Assembly: GCF_003172935.1 (NCBI RefSeq)
Contig: NZ_QGKS01000182.1
Span: 1 to 60,297 of the forward strand
DNA length: 60,297 nt
Reading direction: 5' to 3'
Source of the DNA: Micromonospora sicca
GTDB lineage: Bacteria; Actinomycetota; Actinomycetes; Mycobacteriales; Micromonosporaceae
Translations under genes and position numbers: made by a program
Shown: positions 18,337-26,070 of the stretch, in pieces
How the letters are laid out: every line of letters begins with the position of its first letter
How positions within the stretch are numbered: the stretch's first letter is position 1
Notes under the pieces: model-generated
The model's database searches: none
What the model was told of the DNA's origin: nothing
Seen by the model: only the letters and a program-made list of their open reading frames with translations

Positions 18337-19257
18337 TCAGGCCGAGATGCTCCGGGCGGGAGCGGCGGAGACACTGAAGGCGTCGTCGAAGAACTCCTTC
18401 AGGCGGTCGCACAGCAGCAGGAACTCCGGGTGGTCGCTGTACATGAAGTCGTTGTGCCGCCCGTGGACCGTGTAGAGGGTCTTGGGCGAAGCGGCGGACG
18501 CGTACAGGGACAGGGCCTCGTCCAGGGGGTGCAGCGAGTTCCGCTCGCCGTGCGCGATGAACAGTGGTGTGGGCGAGAGGTTCGCCACCACGTTCTCGAC
18601 TTTCAGGTCCAAGATGGACTCGGTGAACTGCAGCCGGGTCGGGTGCCCGAAGCCGTAGACCTGCGCCAGCTCCTTCCGGACGTAGTCATCGGTCGCAGGG
18701 TCGAGCGGATAGTGGGCGAAGGTGTCAGCGAGCTTGGACTCGCCATGGAGCACCCGGCGCACTCGGTCCTCCTCCACTTCGTCGACGATCTTCAGGAACT
18801 CGTCGTAGGTGTGGATGGACTTGAGCCATCGCTCCCCGTCGTAGAACCCGTTCAGGGACGCCACGCCCGCGACATCCCCGCCCTTTTCGGCGGCGAGGAT
18901 GACGTTCGCAGCGCCCATGCCCCAGCCGACGAGGCCGACGCGGCAGGTGTCGATGTCTTCCTGCGAGCGGATGAACGTCACGGCGTTGCGCACGTCCTGG
19001 GCCTGCTCCTCGATCAGGACCCGCCCCTTCTCCCCTCCGCTGTCCGCCATGCCCCGGTAGTCGAAGCCCAGGCAGACGAACCCGCGCTCGGTCATCCGCC
19101 CAGCGAACATCTTCGGGTAGAAGTCGTTGAACCCCTGATAGCCGGAGTTGATGACAAGCGCCGGGTGTTGCCCGCCTTCGGGCAGATCGTCCGGGTAGTA
19201 GATGGTGGCCTTGAGACGGCTGCCCTCGCTGTAGAAAGCCGTTTCCTTCTGGATCAC
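18337..19257 (-). CDS. Alpha/beta-hydrolase-fold protein with atypical nucleophile elbow
   Basis: The product has 306 residues from a GTG with AAGGA six bases upstream. The fold is visible from HPALVINSGYQG and GFVCLGFDYRGMADSGG, which resemble dienelactone-hydrolase and acetyl-xylan-esterase relatives. The nucleophile elbow reads GLVGWGMGAAN, with Gly where Ser, Cys or Asp is expected (G-x-S-x-G). A downstream His (VHGRHNDFM) and acidic residues remain. It may therefore use a different chemistry or bind rather than hydrolyse. It is the first gene of the minus-strand cluster and is preceded by a candidate IclR operator. Confidence 0.8.
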   Translation of the reverse strand: MIQKETAFYSEGSRLKATIYYPDDLPEGGQHPALVINSGYQGFNDFYPKMFAGRMTERGFVCLGFDYRGMADSGGEKGRVLIEEQAQDVRNAVTFIRSQEDIDTCRVGLVGWGMGAANVILAAEKGGDVAGVASLNGFYDGERWLKSIHTYDEFLKIVDEVEEDRVRRVLHGESKLADTFAHYPLDPATDDYVRKELAQVYGFGHPTRLQFTESILDLKVENVVANLSPTPLFIAHGERNSLHPLDEALSLYASAASPKTLYTVHGRHNDFMYSDHPEFLLLCDRLKEFFDDAFSVSAAPARSISA

Positions 19258-19427
19258 GATGATTCCTTAGTGCTAGTCCGACCGAGCTGGCCGAGTCCCC
19301 CGCTTGCTCTCAGGCCGGCGCCTTCACCGCTTCTGCTTCCCAGGGAGGCCAGCGCAGATCGCCGAGAGTGTGCTGCAGGTCTCAACGGGCCTACTATCAG
19401 CGCAAGATGTAGTGAGTGCAATCAGGC

Positions 19428-19445
19428 GATGCATATTTTGCAACC
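19428..19445. promoter_or_regulatory. Candidate IclR operator upstream of hydrolase gene
   Basis: The plus strand reads GATGCATATTTTGCAACC. It matches the site at 18243-18260 at all positions outside the five-base spacer (GATGCA-N5-TGCAACC). It lies about 170 bases upstream of the hydrolase start, in a stretch with no gene. Confidence 0.55.
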
Positions 19446-19523
19446 TCGACCGAGGCGGGGCTCTCAAAGACGCCGTTGCGTTATCGGATCGGCGGACGTG
19501 TTGAACCGGGGTCGGGTCCGCGG

Positions 19524-19620
19524 TCAGCGGACCGCGACCACGATCACCTCCGGCGGGAACCGGAAGCCGGCGGACGCGACGTCGGAGGCAGCTACGAGTC
19601 AGGCCGGGTCGACGACTTCA
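19524..19620 (-). pseudogene. IS6-family transposase, N-terminal scrap
   Basis: On the minus strand a stretch encodes ASAGFRFPPEVIVVAVR directly followed by a stop. This is the highly conserved N-terminal motif of actinomycete IS6/IS26-type transposases (normally continuing with WYLRY). Only about 20 recognisable residues survive and a stop interrupts the frame upstream. Confidence 0.55.
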
Positions 19621-19789
19621 CTGCTCAAGTCTGCCTCGATCTTGGCGACGCCCAACGCAACGGAGCCTCGCCGAACGCCTCCTCGTTGGCCGCGGACGGC
19701 CCTGTCGTGCCGATGACCTTGCGCACGTATTGGTGGCGGCGGCCTCGATCTCATCGCCGGTCGCAGGCGGTTCAAAGTTGTGCGGCTGG

Positions 19790-20091
19790 CTCGGGGAGTC
19801 CTCCGGCACCGTGCTGGATAGCGAGCTGCTGGTCCAGGTCCTCGGTGACCAGCAGGACCGCACCGCCTACCTGCAGGGGCTGCACGCGGTCATGCCGTCG
19901 GGTGGTCGCTACTTCGTCCTGTGCTTCCGGGAGTCGCAGGCCAACTCCTGACTGCGGCACCTCGTGCGGAGGACGTCACCGCCTGCTTCACAGAGTGCCG
20001 GCGCATCGACTCGATCGAAGCGGCCATCCTCGACAGCCTCACGGACGAGGGCGGCATCCCGGCCTGGCCCATCGCCCTCATTCGGACCTGA
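19790..20091 (+). pseudogene. Class I SAM-dependent methyltransferase, C-terminal remnant
   Basis: The first part encodes GTVLDSELLVQVL, DRTAYLQGLHAVMP and GGRYFVLCFRES, then stops. Another frame continues with EDVTACFTECRRIDSIEAAIL and IPAWPIALIRT to a TGA at 20091. Together they form the C-terminal half of a small methyltransferase. The SAM-binding N-terminal glycine motif is missing. The gene is frameshifted, 5'-truncated and surrounded by other remnants. Confidence 0.6.
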
Positions 20092-20169
20092 TTCTCGACC
20101 ACCCCGGCGCCTCACCCGCGATCAGTCGGGGGCCAGCTCTCCACCGACAGACGACCAAGAAGGAACACC

Positions 20170-20554
20170 GTGCCGATCCTGCAAGCTCAGATCCAGACCG
20201 ACTGAGCCAGCCGCTACCTGGTCCAGTTCTGCAAGCACGCCGCCGCCATGAGCCGCGGCGGCCACACCCCCGAATGCATCTGCACGCAACGATGGCCCGC
20301 CGCGAGGTGCAGGTAACGCCGAGTGGTCGGACACCAACGAGACCGTCACCTTCACTCCATGGGGCCAGGCCACGCTCACCGCCGACGGCAACACTCTGAC
20401 TGTACGAATCGGCGCTTCCGACGAGGACAGCATGGCCCGGATCCGGGACGTCATCACCCGCGACTTCGAGCGGTTCAGCCTCCGCGACCCACTAACGTTG
20501 GCCTGGCAGCGGTCCGAAGCTCCCGGTGCCGCCCCCTTTCGACTCACCAGCGAA
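20170..20554 (+). pseudogene. DUF2218 protein, multiply frameshifted
   Basis: A GTG at 20170 with AAGGA upstream opens a frame interrupted after 11 codons by TGA. It then reads SRYLVQFCKHAAAM, shifts frame through MHLHATMARREVQV, and shifts again to EWSDTNETVTFTPWGQ, IGASDEDSMARIRDVI and DFERFSLRDPLTLAWQR. These are consecutive pieces of a DUF2218 protein of about 100 residues, so one in-frame stop and at least two frameshifts have inactivated it. It follows the methyltransferase remnant, which may be an old gene pair. Confidence 0.65.
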
Positions 20555-20797
20555 ATGACAAAGAAGCCCCGAGGCTTCCCACGATCCAAGCTGCAGGCGA
20601 TCCTCCTCGCGTTGGCCGTGGTCTTGGTTATCGGTCTGCATGTCGGGCTGGCGGGCGCGGTCGTGGCGGAATCGCGGTGGACGGGCGTCGCCGTCAACGT
20701 GGTCGTGGCACTCGTCGTACTCAAGATCGCGCTGGTCGCCTTGACCCGCTTCGGTATCCGCCGCCGCCGGGCGACCAAGACCCCGGACCACACCTGA
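20555..20797 (+). CDS. Small two-helix membrane protein
   Basis: An ATG at 20555 gives 80 residues. A basic N-terminus (TKKPRGFPRSK) precedes two hydrophobic segments (about residues 15-36 and 42-62), and the tail is very basic (FGIRRRRATKTP). The frame is continuous with the degraded DUF2218 sequence upstream, so the start is uncertain. No family is recognised. Confidence 0.45.
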   Translation: MTKKPRGFPRSKLQAILLALAVVLVIGLHVGLAGAVVAESRWTGVAVNVVVALVVLKIALVALTRFGIRRRRATKTPDHT

Positions 20798-21036
20798 CGT
20801 TCACCGCGGCCACACCGCGCACCAATGCTGTCGTTGGCAGCGAAGTGACGGCGGCTGTTTCGGCCCGCAGCCGGCGTTGGTCGGCGATGACTTCTGCGCT
20901 GGGCAGGGATCGGGCACGCAGCCAAGGCTTTGCCCCGTCCGGTTGCATTTGTCGCTCCCGTGGGGCTCGTCGGCCCGGACGGGTGATACAGGCGGCGGCG
21001 CCTCCGACGGGACGGCGGGCTGCATACCGTACGAGA

Positions 21037-21363
21037 ATGGCGAAGATGCGATCTTCGCGGTCGGCGGAGGGGACTGTCCGCGTACCAAGGAAATGGCGGC
21101 GATGGACGGCGGTCGGGACCGCCGCGTTGCTCGCGCTGATCGGGATGTCCGGGCCGGCCTCGGTGGACGGCGTCGGTTTGAGGCCGGTGCATGGGGCGGC
21201 CGGCGCTGCTGTGTGGCTGGCCCTTCCCGGCGGGGTCTTCTCGGTCGACACCGTCGACCGTACCGTCCGCTACCGGGCCTGCGAACCACATCGCTGCCGG
21301 CCGGTGCCGCCGTTCCTAGGACGCGGCGTTGCGCTTCGCTGGGGTCAAGCTGGCGTCATCTGA
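21037..21363 (+). CDS. Hypothetical secreted or membrane-anchored protein
   Basis: An ATG gives 108 residues with a basic N-terminus (VPRKWRRW) and a hydrophobic segment (AVGTAALLALIGMSG, about residues 26-40) that may be a signal or anchor. The rest contains AVWLALPGGVFSVDTVDR and YRACEPHRCRPVPP. There is no clear ribosome site and the region is full of decayed genes, so it may be a truncated remnant. Confidence 0.35.
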   Translation: MAKMRSSRSAEGTVRVPRKWRRWTAVGTAALLALIGMSGPASVDGVGLRPVHGAAGAAVWLALPGGVFSVDTVDRTVRYRACEPHRCRPVPPFLGRGVALRWGQAGVI

Positions 21364-21479
21364 CACCCCGCCATGCAGCACGGTTCGCCAACTACCGGTA
21401 GCGGTGACGGCTCGGCGCGGCGGTACTGGGTCGGTGGAGGGCCGGTTACGGCTGACGCCACCGTAGGGCACGTCTACAG

Positions 21480-21838
21480 TGCGGCCGTGGCTCCTCAATT
21501 CGACCACTGGACGGATCACGTCGGCGCAGTGGTCACGTCCGCCTTCGGCCCGGCGAAGGTGAACGGGCAACTCGTAAGCCTGTTCGATCTCAACCGCCGT
21601 GATTTCGGCATTCGAGGAGCAAGGCGTCACGGCGGAAACCGTCGCGCGGTACGTCGCGGGATTGCATGGTGTGGCTGGCGCCGAAAAACTCATGGTCGCG
21701 CCCGGCTGGCGTGCTCGGCGGGCGTGGAGGCGCCTGGGGCGTTCCACAACACCGCGGAAATCGTGGCGACGGGTCCTGTTTGCGGCCAGCGCCGTCGTCG
21801 CGCTCGCGGTGATCTTCGTCGGCTGGAGCATGTTCTGA
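21480..21838 (+). pseudogene. Hypothetical C-terminally anchored protein, probably frameshifted
   Basis: One frame encodes PQFDHWTDHVGAVV, SAFGPAKVNGQLVSLFDL. A different frame then continues from about 21599 with ISAFEEQGVTAETVARYVAGL and HGVAGAEKLMVAPGW, ending in a single membrane helix (VLFAASAVVALAVIFVGWSMF) just before the stop. The helical part and tail anchor look like real protein. Joining both frames needs one indel near 21590. No family is recognised. Confidence 0.35.
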
Positions 21839-22154
21839 GCCAGGAGTAGGGGGATCCATCCTGCGGCGGATCTCCTCGTCGGGCAGCCGTAGACCTTCCG
21901 GCCTCCCCTGGCGAGGACAGGCGCAGCGCCCTACCGGACGAGTCTCAATGGCGGTTGTCAAGCGTCGGCGTGGCACCCTGGCCCGGCCTGGGGGTTGGAA
22001 GAAGATCGCGGCGGCCTGCTGGGAGGCCGGTACCCCTGTTCAGAGCGTCTGCTGGCGTCTGGGGATGCCGGCCCGGATCGGGTGGCTTGGCTGTACCGCT
22101 GGCTGTATAGCCATCGGAGTCCGCACCGTGCGCTTCGGCGCTGGTCGCAGCACC
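21839..22154. other. Intergenic or eroded sequence
   Basis: About 315 bases between convergent reading directions. Short frames on both strands lack ribosome sites and recognisable motifs. It may contain transposase debris, but nothing is firm enough to call. Confidence 0.3.
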
Positions 22155-22409
22155 TCAGCGGTACAGCTCGCCGGGGTGTGAGTCCAGCTGGCCGTTGTTC
22201 CGCTTCACCATGAGGTGATATTGCGGCCTTCGGTGTTCAGCTTGTCGGTGGTCCTCGATCCAGATGGTCTCGCCGGGTTGGACCAGGACAGGGCGCTCGG
22301 GCACGAAGTTCCGCCAATGAGTGATCAGCGTCAAGCGGTCCGCCTGCTCAGGCACCCCCCTGTATGGCCTGCTCATGCTGGGACCGATGTATCGGCTCTT
22401 CTTGCTCAT
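22155..22409 (-). CDS. Hypothetical protein
   Basis: The ATG at 22409 has a GGGGGA ribosome site about six bases upstream and opens an 84-residue frame starting MSKKSRYIGPSMSRPYRG. The sequence is hydrophilic, with a central ITHWRNFVPERPVLVQPGETIWIEDH and a C-terminal YHLMVKRNNG. No signal, membrane segment or known domain is evident. The good ribosome site makes it a likely real gene. Confidence 0.5.
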   Translation of the reverse strand: MSKKSRYIGPSMSRPYRGVPEQADRLTLITHWRNFVPERPVLVQPGETIWIEDHRQAEHRRPQYHLMVKRNNGQLDSHPGELYR

Positions 22410-22531
22410 GTGTCCCCCAGTCGGTCGCCCGTCCGTCACGGTGCCACATGGGTTAGGAAGTGTGGATACGGCCAGACGTCGCGCGGCAGTGACGTGGGTT
22501 GACCTGCGCCAGTCTGCCGGTGGGCACGTCC

Positions 22532-22562
22532 GGGAGCTGACCGCCGTCGACCGTCAGCTCCC
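22532..22562. terminator. Perfect 10-bp stem-loop downstream of TetR gene
   Basis: GGGAGCTGAC (22532-22541) pairs perfectly with GTCAGCTCCC (22553-22562) across an 11-base loop. It lies 185 bases beyond the stop of the minus-strand TetR gene. There is no T-run, so termination would be of the GC-rich, tract-less type common in actinomycetes. The rest of 22410-22746 holds nothing recognisable. Confidence 0.4.
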
Positions 22563-22746
22563 ATGCCAACGGGCACGGTGACCGAAGAATTATGAGATCG
22601 AATTGCCAGCGCCGACGACCTGGGCGCATGGGGGTCTAGCAGCGGAAACGCCCCTCGACGTCTCACACCACTCCCCCGCCGTCCGCCGACCTCTTGCGGA
22701 CTGGATGCGGACCGCTCGCCAGGCAGATCCGGACGCCCGCGGCTAC

Positions 22747-23433
22747 CTATCGGCTCGAAGGCAGCGGCTCACCAGACACGATGCCGTAGGCAAAAACGAT
22801 CAAGAACATGACGCCGACCGCAGCGAAGATCACGCCAATCACCCGTTCCAGCAGGACGAAGCGCGCCAGACGCTTGTCGTACTGGACATCTGGGATTGAG
22901 TCCTTCGCCTGCATCACCAGCAGGCCACCCTGCAGTGCCGTGAAGATCATCATGGCCAGCCGCTCGGGGTCGGCGTCCGGGCGGATCAGGCCTTTGGCGC
23001 GCATCCGGCGTACGCCCGCGGCCCAATGGTCGTACCAGCGGTCGGCGCGCGCGCCGACCGTGGCCGCGAGCTGCGGGTCCGCCGGGGTGAGCTCGTTGAC
23101 CAGGGCGGTGATCGAACAGTACTTGTGGGTGAGGTTGCGGTAGTGCGTGACCACCGCGTCCCGCCAGCCCTGCCACGAGTCCCAGCTGTCCAGCTGGTCG
23201 AGCCACGGGCGCTGGGCCTCGAGCACGCGGCTGCTCTGGAAATCGGCGATCGCGGCGACCAGGTCGCGCTTGCCATCTGGGAAGTAGTGGAACAGCTGGC
23301 TCTTGCTGGTGGCGGTGCCGGCCCGGATCTCGTCGAGGGTCATGCCGCCGACGCCGCGTTCCAGGATGAGCTCGGTGGCGGCGCGCACGATGCGGTCGCG
23401 CGTGGCGGCGCCCTTGGCCGTAAGCCCCGTTAC
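22747..23433 (-). CDS. TetR-family regulator with C-terminal membrane helix, start codon unclear
   Basis: The HTH region TAKGAATRDRIVRAATELI, GVGGMTLDEIRAGTATSKSQLFHYF is typical of TetR repressors and is followed by a helical ligand domain (NELTPADPQLAATVG, MIFTALQGGLLVMQ). The family start should be just before TGLTAKG, but there the codon is GTA and no ATG/GTG with a ribosome site follows, so the start may be lost. The C-terminus is also odd: after the ligand domain the frame continues into a hydrophobic helix (VIGVIFAAVGVMFLIVFAYGI), unusual for a soluble repressor. A C-terminal TetR scrap lies directly upstream. Confidence 0.6.
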   Translation of the reverse strand, partial: VTGLTAKGAATRDRIVRAATELILERGVGGMTLDEIRAGTATSKSQLFHYFPDGKRDLVAAIADFQSSRVLEAQRPWLDQLDSWDSWQGWRDAVVTHYRNLTHKYCSITALVNELTPADPQLAATVGARADRWYDHWAAGVRRMRAKGLIRPDADPERLAMMIFTALQGGLLVMQAKDSIPDVQYDKRLARFVLLERVIGVIFAAVGVMFLIVFAYGIVSGEPLPSSR

Positions 23434-23435
23434 GG

Positions 23436-23634
23436 CTAGGTCCCTGCCGGCATGAGGGCGGCCCTGCGGCTGGCGCGCAGGCTCTCGATGCCCGCGTCGA
23501 GCGCGGCCTCCAGGTGGGCGAGGCTTCCGGTGGCCAGCAGCACCGCCACGGCCGCCCTGGATGCCCGCGAGCAGTGCGGGCGGCCGCCCGCTCGGCGTCC
23601 AGCCCGGGATCGATCTCGCCAATCTCCTGCATCG
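23436..23634 (-). pseudogene. TetR-family regulator, C-terminal remnant
   Basis: Minus-strand frames encode MQEIGEIDPGLDAERAAAR and, after a frameshift, AVAVLLATGSLAHLEAALD and AGIESLRASRRAAL before a stop. This pattern is the C-terminal helix pair of TetR ligand-binding domains. The HTH is absent: at about 23640 it meets the MocR remnant on the other strand, marking a deletion junction. Confidence 0.5.
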
Positions 23635-23640
23635 CGGTCC

Positions 23641-24398
23641 GAGGTGATCCCGGTCCCCCGCGACGAGCGCGGTCCCCGGCCGGACGCCCTGGCCGACGCG
23701 GTACGCCGTAAGCCGGTGCTGTTCATCTACCAACCGCACGCCCACTCCCCGGCCGGGCACAGCGTCGACCCGGCACGCAGCGCGGAACTCGCCGCCGCAC
23801 TACACGGCTCGGAACCCTGGTGATCGAGGACGACGGCCTGGCCGACCTCGCCCCCGGGCCGGTGCAGACGCTCGGCACGATCCTTCCCGATCGGGTGGTC
23901 TTCCTGCGCTCGTACTCGAAGTCACACGGCCCCGACCTGCGCCTCGCCGTCCTCGGTGGCGCGGCAGCGCTGATCGAGCGGGCGCGCGTCTATCGGACGT
24001 TCGGCAGCGGCTGGACCAGCCGCATCCTGCAGAACTGCCTCGCCCACCTGCTCACCGACTCGCACACCCGCGCGCTTGTCGCCGAGGCCGGCGAGACGTA
24101 CCGAGCCCGGCGGCGAACGCTCGCCGAGGCGCTGGCCGCCCGCGGCGTACACACGGGCGGCACAGAAGGATTGAGCCTGTGGATGCCCGTCGAGGATGAA
24201 CGCTCCGCACTGGTCACCCTCGCCGCGCACGGCGTGGCCGTCGTTCCGGGAGGCCGCTATTTCTCCGGCCCGCACGAGCCTTTCCTCCGCGTCGCGACCA
24301 ACCGGCTCCACGAGCACGTCGACGAGGTGGCCGACCTGCTCGCCTTCGCCGCATTCGAGGAGCATGACCGCGGACAGCCGATCATCACCCGGGGGTGA
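23641..24398 (+). pseudogene. MocR/GntR-type aminotransferase-fold regulator, 5'-truncated and frameshifted
   Basis: One frame reads EVIPVPRDERG, KPVLFIYQPHAHSPAGH and DPARSAELAAALHG; near 23800 the frame changes and continues with TLVIEDDGLADLAPGP, LRSYSKSHGPDLRLAVLGG, FGSGWTSRILQ and VPGGRYFSG to a stop at 24398. This is the C-terminal part of the fold-type I PLP domain of MocR regulators, with the PLP-binding lysine in SYSKSHGPDLR. The DNA-binding domain and the first half of the PLP domain are missing. Confidence 0.65.
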
Positions 24399-24472
24399 CC
24401 AGCTTCGCCGATCAACGACAGCCCCGCGGCTCGCGGGATGTGGGCGGATACCGGGACTCGCGGGGCCCACGG

Positions 24473-24877
24473 TCATGCCGGAAATTGACGAGGGTGCGTG
24501 TCAGTGTGATCTGCACCCAGAACAGCGACCGCCACGCTGAGACCGCCAACCGCGGTTGCGATGGTGACCGCCGCCAGCCAGGGACCGGATGGGAGGGCCG
24601 AGCCCGGCTCGGCCGGGGCATCGGAGTGCCGAAGGCGCCGTCGCAAAGCCGCCGCGGCGACGATGACGACCGTCATCGCGGTGCCGACGGCCGCCAGGAA
24701 GGCCCATCCGCCGAGGTGCGGCACGAGGAGACGGCCGGCCACGGCCGCCGCGACGACAAAGGAGGCTGCCGTACGTCGCCACGCCAGCACCGTCCGTTCC
24801 ACTTGCAATCCGCGATCACCTGACGAGAGAGAACCTGGGGAGGTGCCTGAGGACGGCGAGGAGCCGACGCCGGTCAC
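24473..24877 (-). CDS. DUF202 membrane protein (second copy)
   Basis: The product has 134 residues. The GTG start overlaps the previous stop (GTGA). The DUF202 signature is VERTVLAWRRTAASF, after a Ser/Gly-rich N-terminus. Three hydrophobic helices follow: VVAAAVAGRLLV, FLAAVGTAMTVVIVAAAAL and LAAVTIATAVGGLSVAVAVL. The function of DUF202 proteins is unsettled; they are small inner-membrane proteins. It is the last of four overlapping genes that begin with the YihT-like aldolase. Confidence 0.78.
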   Translation of the reverse strand: MTGVGSSPSSGTSPGSLSSGDRGLQVERTVLAWRRTAASFVVAAAVAGRLLVPHLGGWAFLAAVGTAMTVVIVAAAALRRRLRHSDAPAEPGSALPSGPWLAAVTIATAVGGLSVAVAVLGADHTDTHPRQFPA

Positions 24878-25347
24878 AGGATGAGGCCCAGGAGGACCAG
24901 GACGCCGACGAGCATGAGACCTGCACCGACCGGCACGGCCATCAGCGGCGGCGGGAGGCCTCTTCCCAGCCTCAGGGCGAGCTCGGTGCGGACCCAGCCA
25001 AACCATGCCTGGGCTGGGGCGGCGGCGCCCAGCAGGATCAGCACGATCGCTGACGCCCGGCGGAATCCCGGCACGATCGGCAGGTTCACCGCCTCCAACG
25101 CCACGCCTGCGGCGAAGAGCGCCAGAGAGGTACGGATCCACGCCAGAAATGTCCGCTCATTGGCGAGGCTGAACCGTGGATCCGGGTCGCTGCCCAGACT
25201 GAAGACCCGGCGAGGCCACCGCGTCGACGCGCCCGAGGACGTCGGCCCGCCCAAGCAGGTGGAGCCGGCAGGAGAAAGAGCGCCACGTGACGCGCCTGCG
25301 CCGGTCGGGTCGGCCTGTCGACGCGGACAGGACATACGCCTCTTCAC
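24874..25347 (-). CDS. DUF202 membrane protein (first copy)
   Basis: The product has 157 residues from a GTG that overlaps the TauE-type exporter stop; an ATG four codons later is also possible. A polar leader of about 60 residues precedes the signature ANERTFLAWIRTSLAL. Helices follow at about 85-100, 108-125 and 135-155 (ASAIVLILLGAAAPAQAW, VGAGLMLVGVLVLLGLIL). The two DUF202 genes are paralogous and translationally coupled to the exporter gene, so they may assist export or energise the same membrane process. That role is inference. Confidence 0.76.
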   Translation of the reverse strand: MKRRMSCPRRQADPTGAGASRGALSPAGSTCLGGPTSSGASTRWPRRVFSLGSDPDPRFSLANERTFLAWIRTSLALFAAGVALEAVNLPIVPGFRRASAIVLILLGAAAPAQAWFGWVRTELALRLGRGLPPPLMAVPVGAGLMLVGVLVLLGLIL

Positions 25348-26069
25348 CACGCCGCCAGCCCTTTGACGATCGCTATGACGCTTCCCGCGAGGGCGAGCGC
25401 CATCATCCACCGCCGCGTGGCCGACTCCGGCAACCACCGCTCCAGACAGTGCCCGCCACCGATCCCTGCCAGCATCGCCGCCCCGCAGGCCAGCAGCAGT
25501 GTCCTCGACAGGACCGGGGTGCCCTTCGCGGCCAGGGACAGCACGTTCGTCACGAGGCCGACGAGCTGCACGGTCGGGACAAAACTTCGGTGTTCCCAGT
25601 CGGTGCTCACGGCGTAGACGGCGAGCGGCGGCCCGCCCGTCCCCGCCGTGATGTTGAAGAAGCCTGACGCGAACCCGGACGCCATCGCCCCACCCCGATG
25701 CCTGAGGAACGGCATGCTCTGGCCCACCGCCACCCAGGCCACAGATCCTGCCGTGATCAAGCCGATGCCGACGAGCAGGACCGGGCCCGGCAGCTCCCGG
25801 ACCACCCAGACCCCCAATGGCAGGGCCAGGATCACCCCGGCGATCATCTGGACGGCCAGGCGGCGGCGCAGTGCCCGGGCGGTCGCGCACAGCACGATCA
25901 GGTTGATCACCGCTGAGAGCAGGTTGGCCAGGGTCACGCCCGAGAAGGGGCCGAGGATCACGACCAGGAACGGGGCGGCGACCAGGGCGAAGCCCAGCCC
26001 GGTTGCTCTTTGCATCGTGGCACCCAGCGCGACCGCGACGACCGCGAGCACGTCGCCGACTGGCGCCAC
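25344..26069 (-). CDS. TauE/SafE-family anion exporter
   Basis: The product has 241 residues from a GTG lying one base after the aldolase stop. About eight membrane segments form two repeats: GATMQRATGLGFALVAAPFL in the first and GGAMASGFASGFFNITAGTGGPPLAVYAV in the second. The latter resembles the conserved GG-GF-G-GGP motif of TauE/SafE proteins. Members export sulfite, sulfoacetate or related sulfonates and small anions. The aldolase next to it resembles the sulfofructose-phosphate enzyme, so export of a sulfonated end product such as sulfolactate is the favoured guess. Confidence 0.82.
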   Translation of the reverse strand: MAPVGDVLAVVAVALGATMQRATGLGFALVAAPFLVVILGPFSGVTLANLLSAVINLIVLCATARALRRRLAVQMIAGVILALPLGVWVVRELPGPVLLVGIGLITAGSVAWVAVGQSMPFLRHRGGAMASGFASGFFNITAGTGGPPLAVYAVSTDWEHRSFVPTVQLVGLVTNVLSLAAKGTPVLSRTLLLACGAAMLAGIGGGHCLERWLPESATRRWMMALALAGSVIAIVKGLAAW

Positions 26070-26070
26070 C

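Noticed and set aside
17235..18374. Minus-strand frame overlapping the IclR gene
   Set aside because: Arg/Gly/Pro-rich shadow. The IclR frame carries all HTH and effector-domain motifs.
20122..21291. 389-codon minus-strand frame
   Set aside because: No motif and no ribosome site; it lies antisense to the DUF2218 remnant and the small membrane-protein gene, which are supported by recognisable sequence or hydrophobicity.
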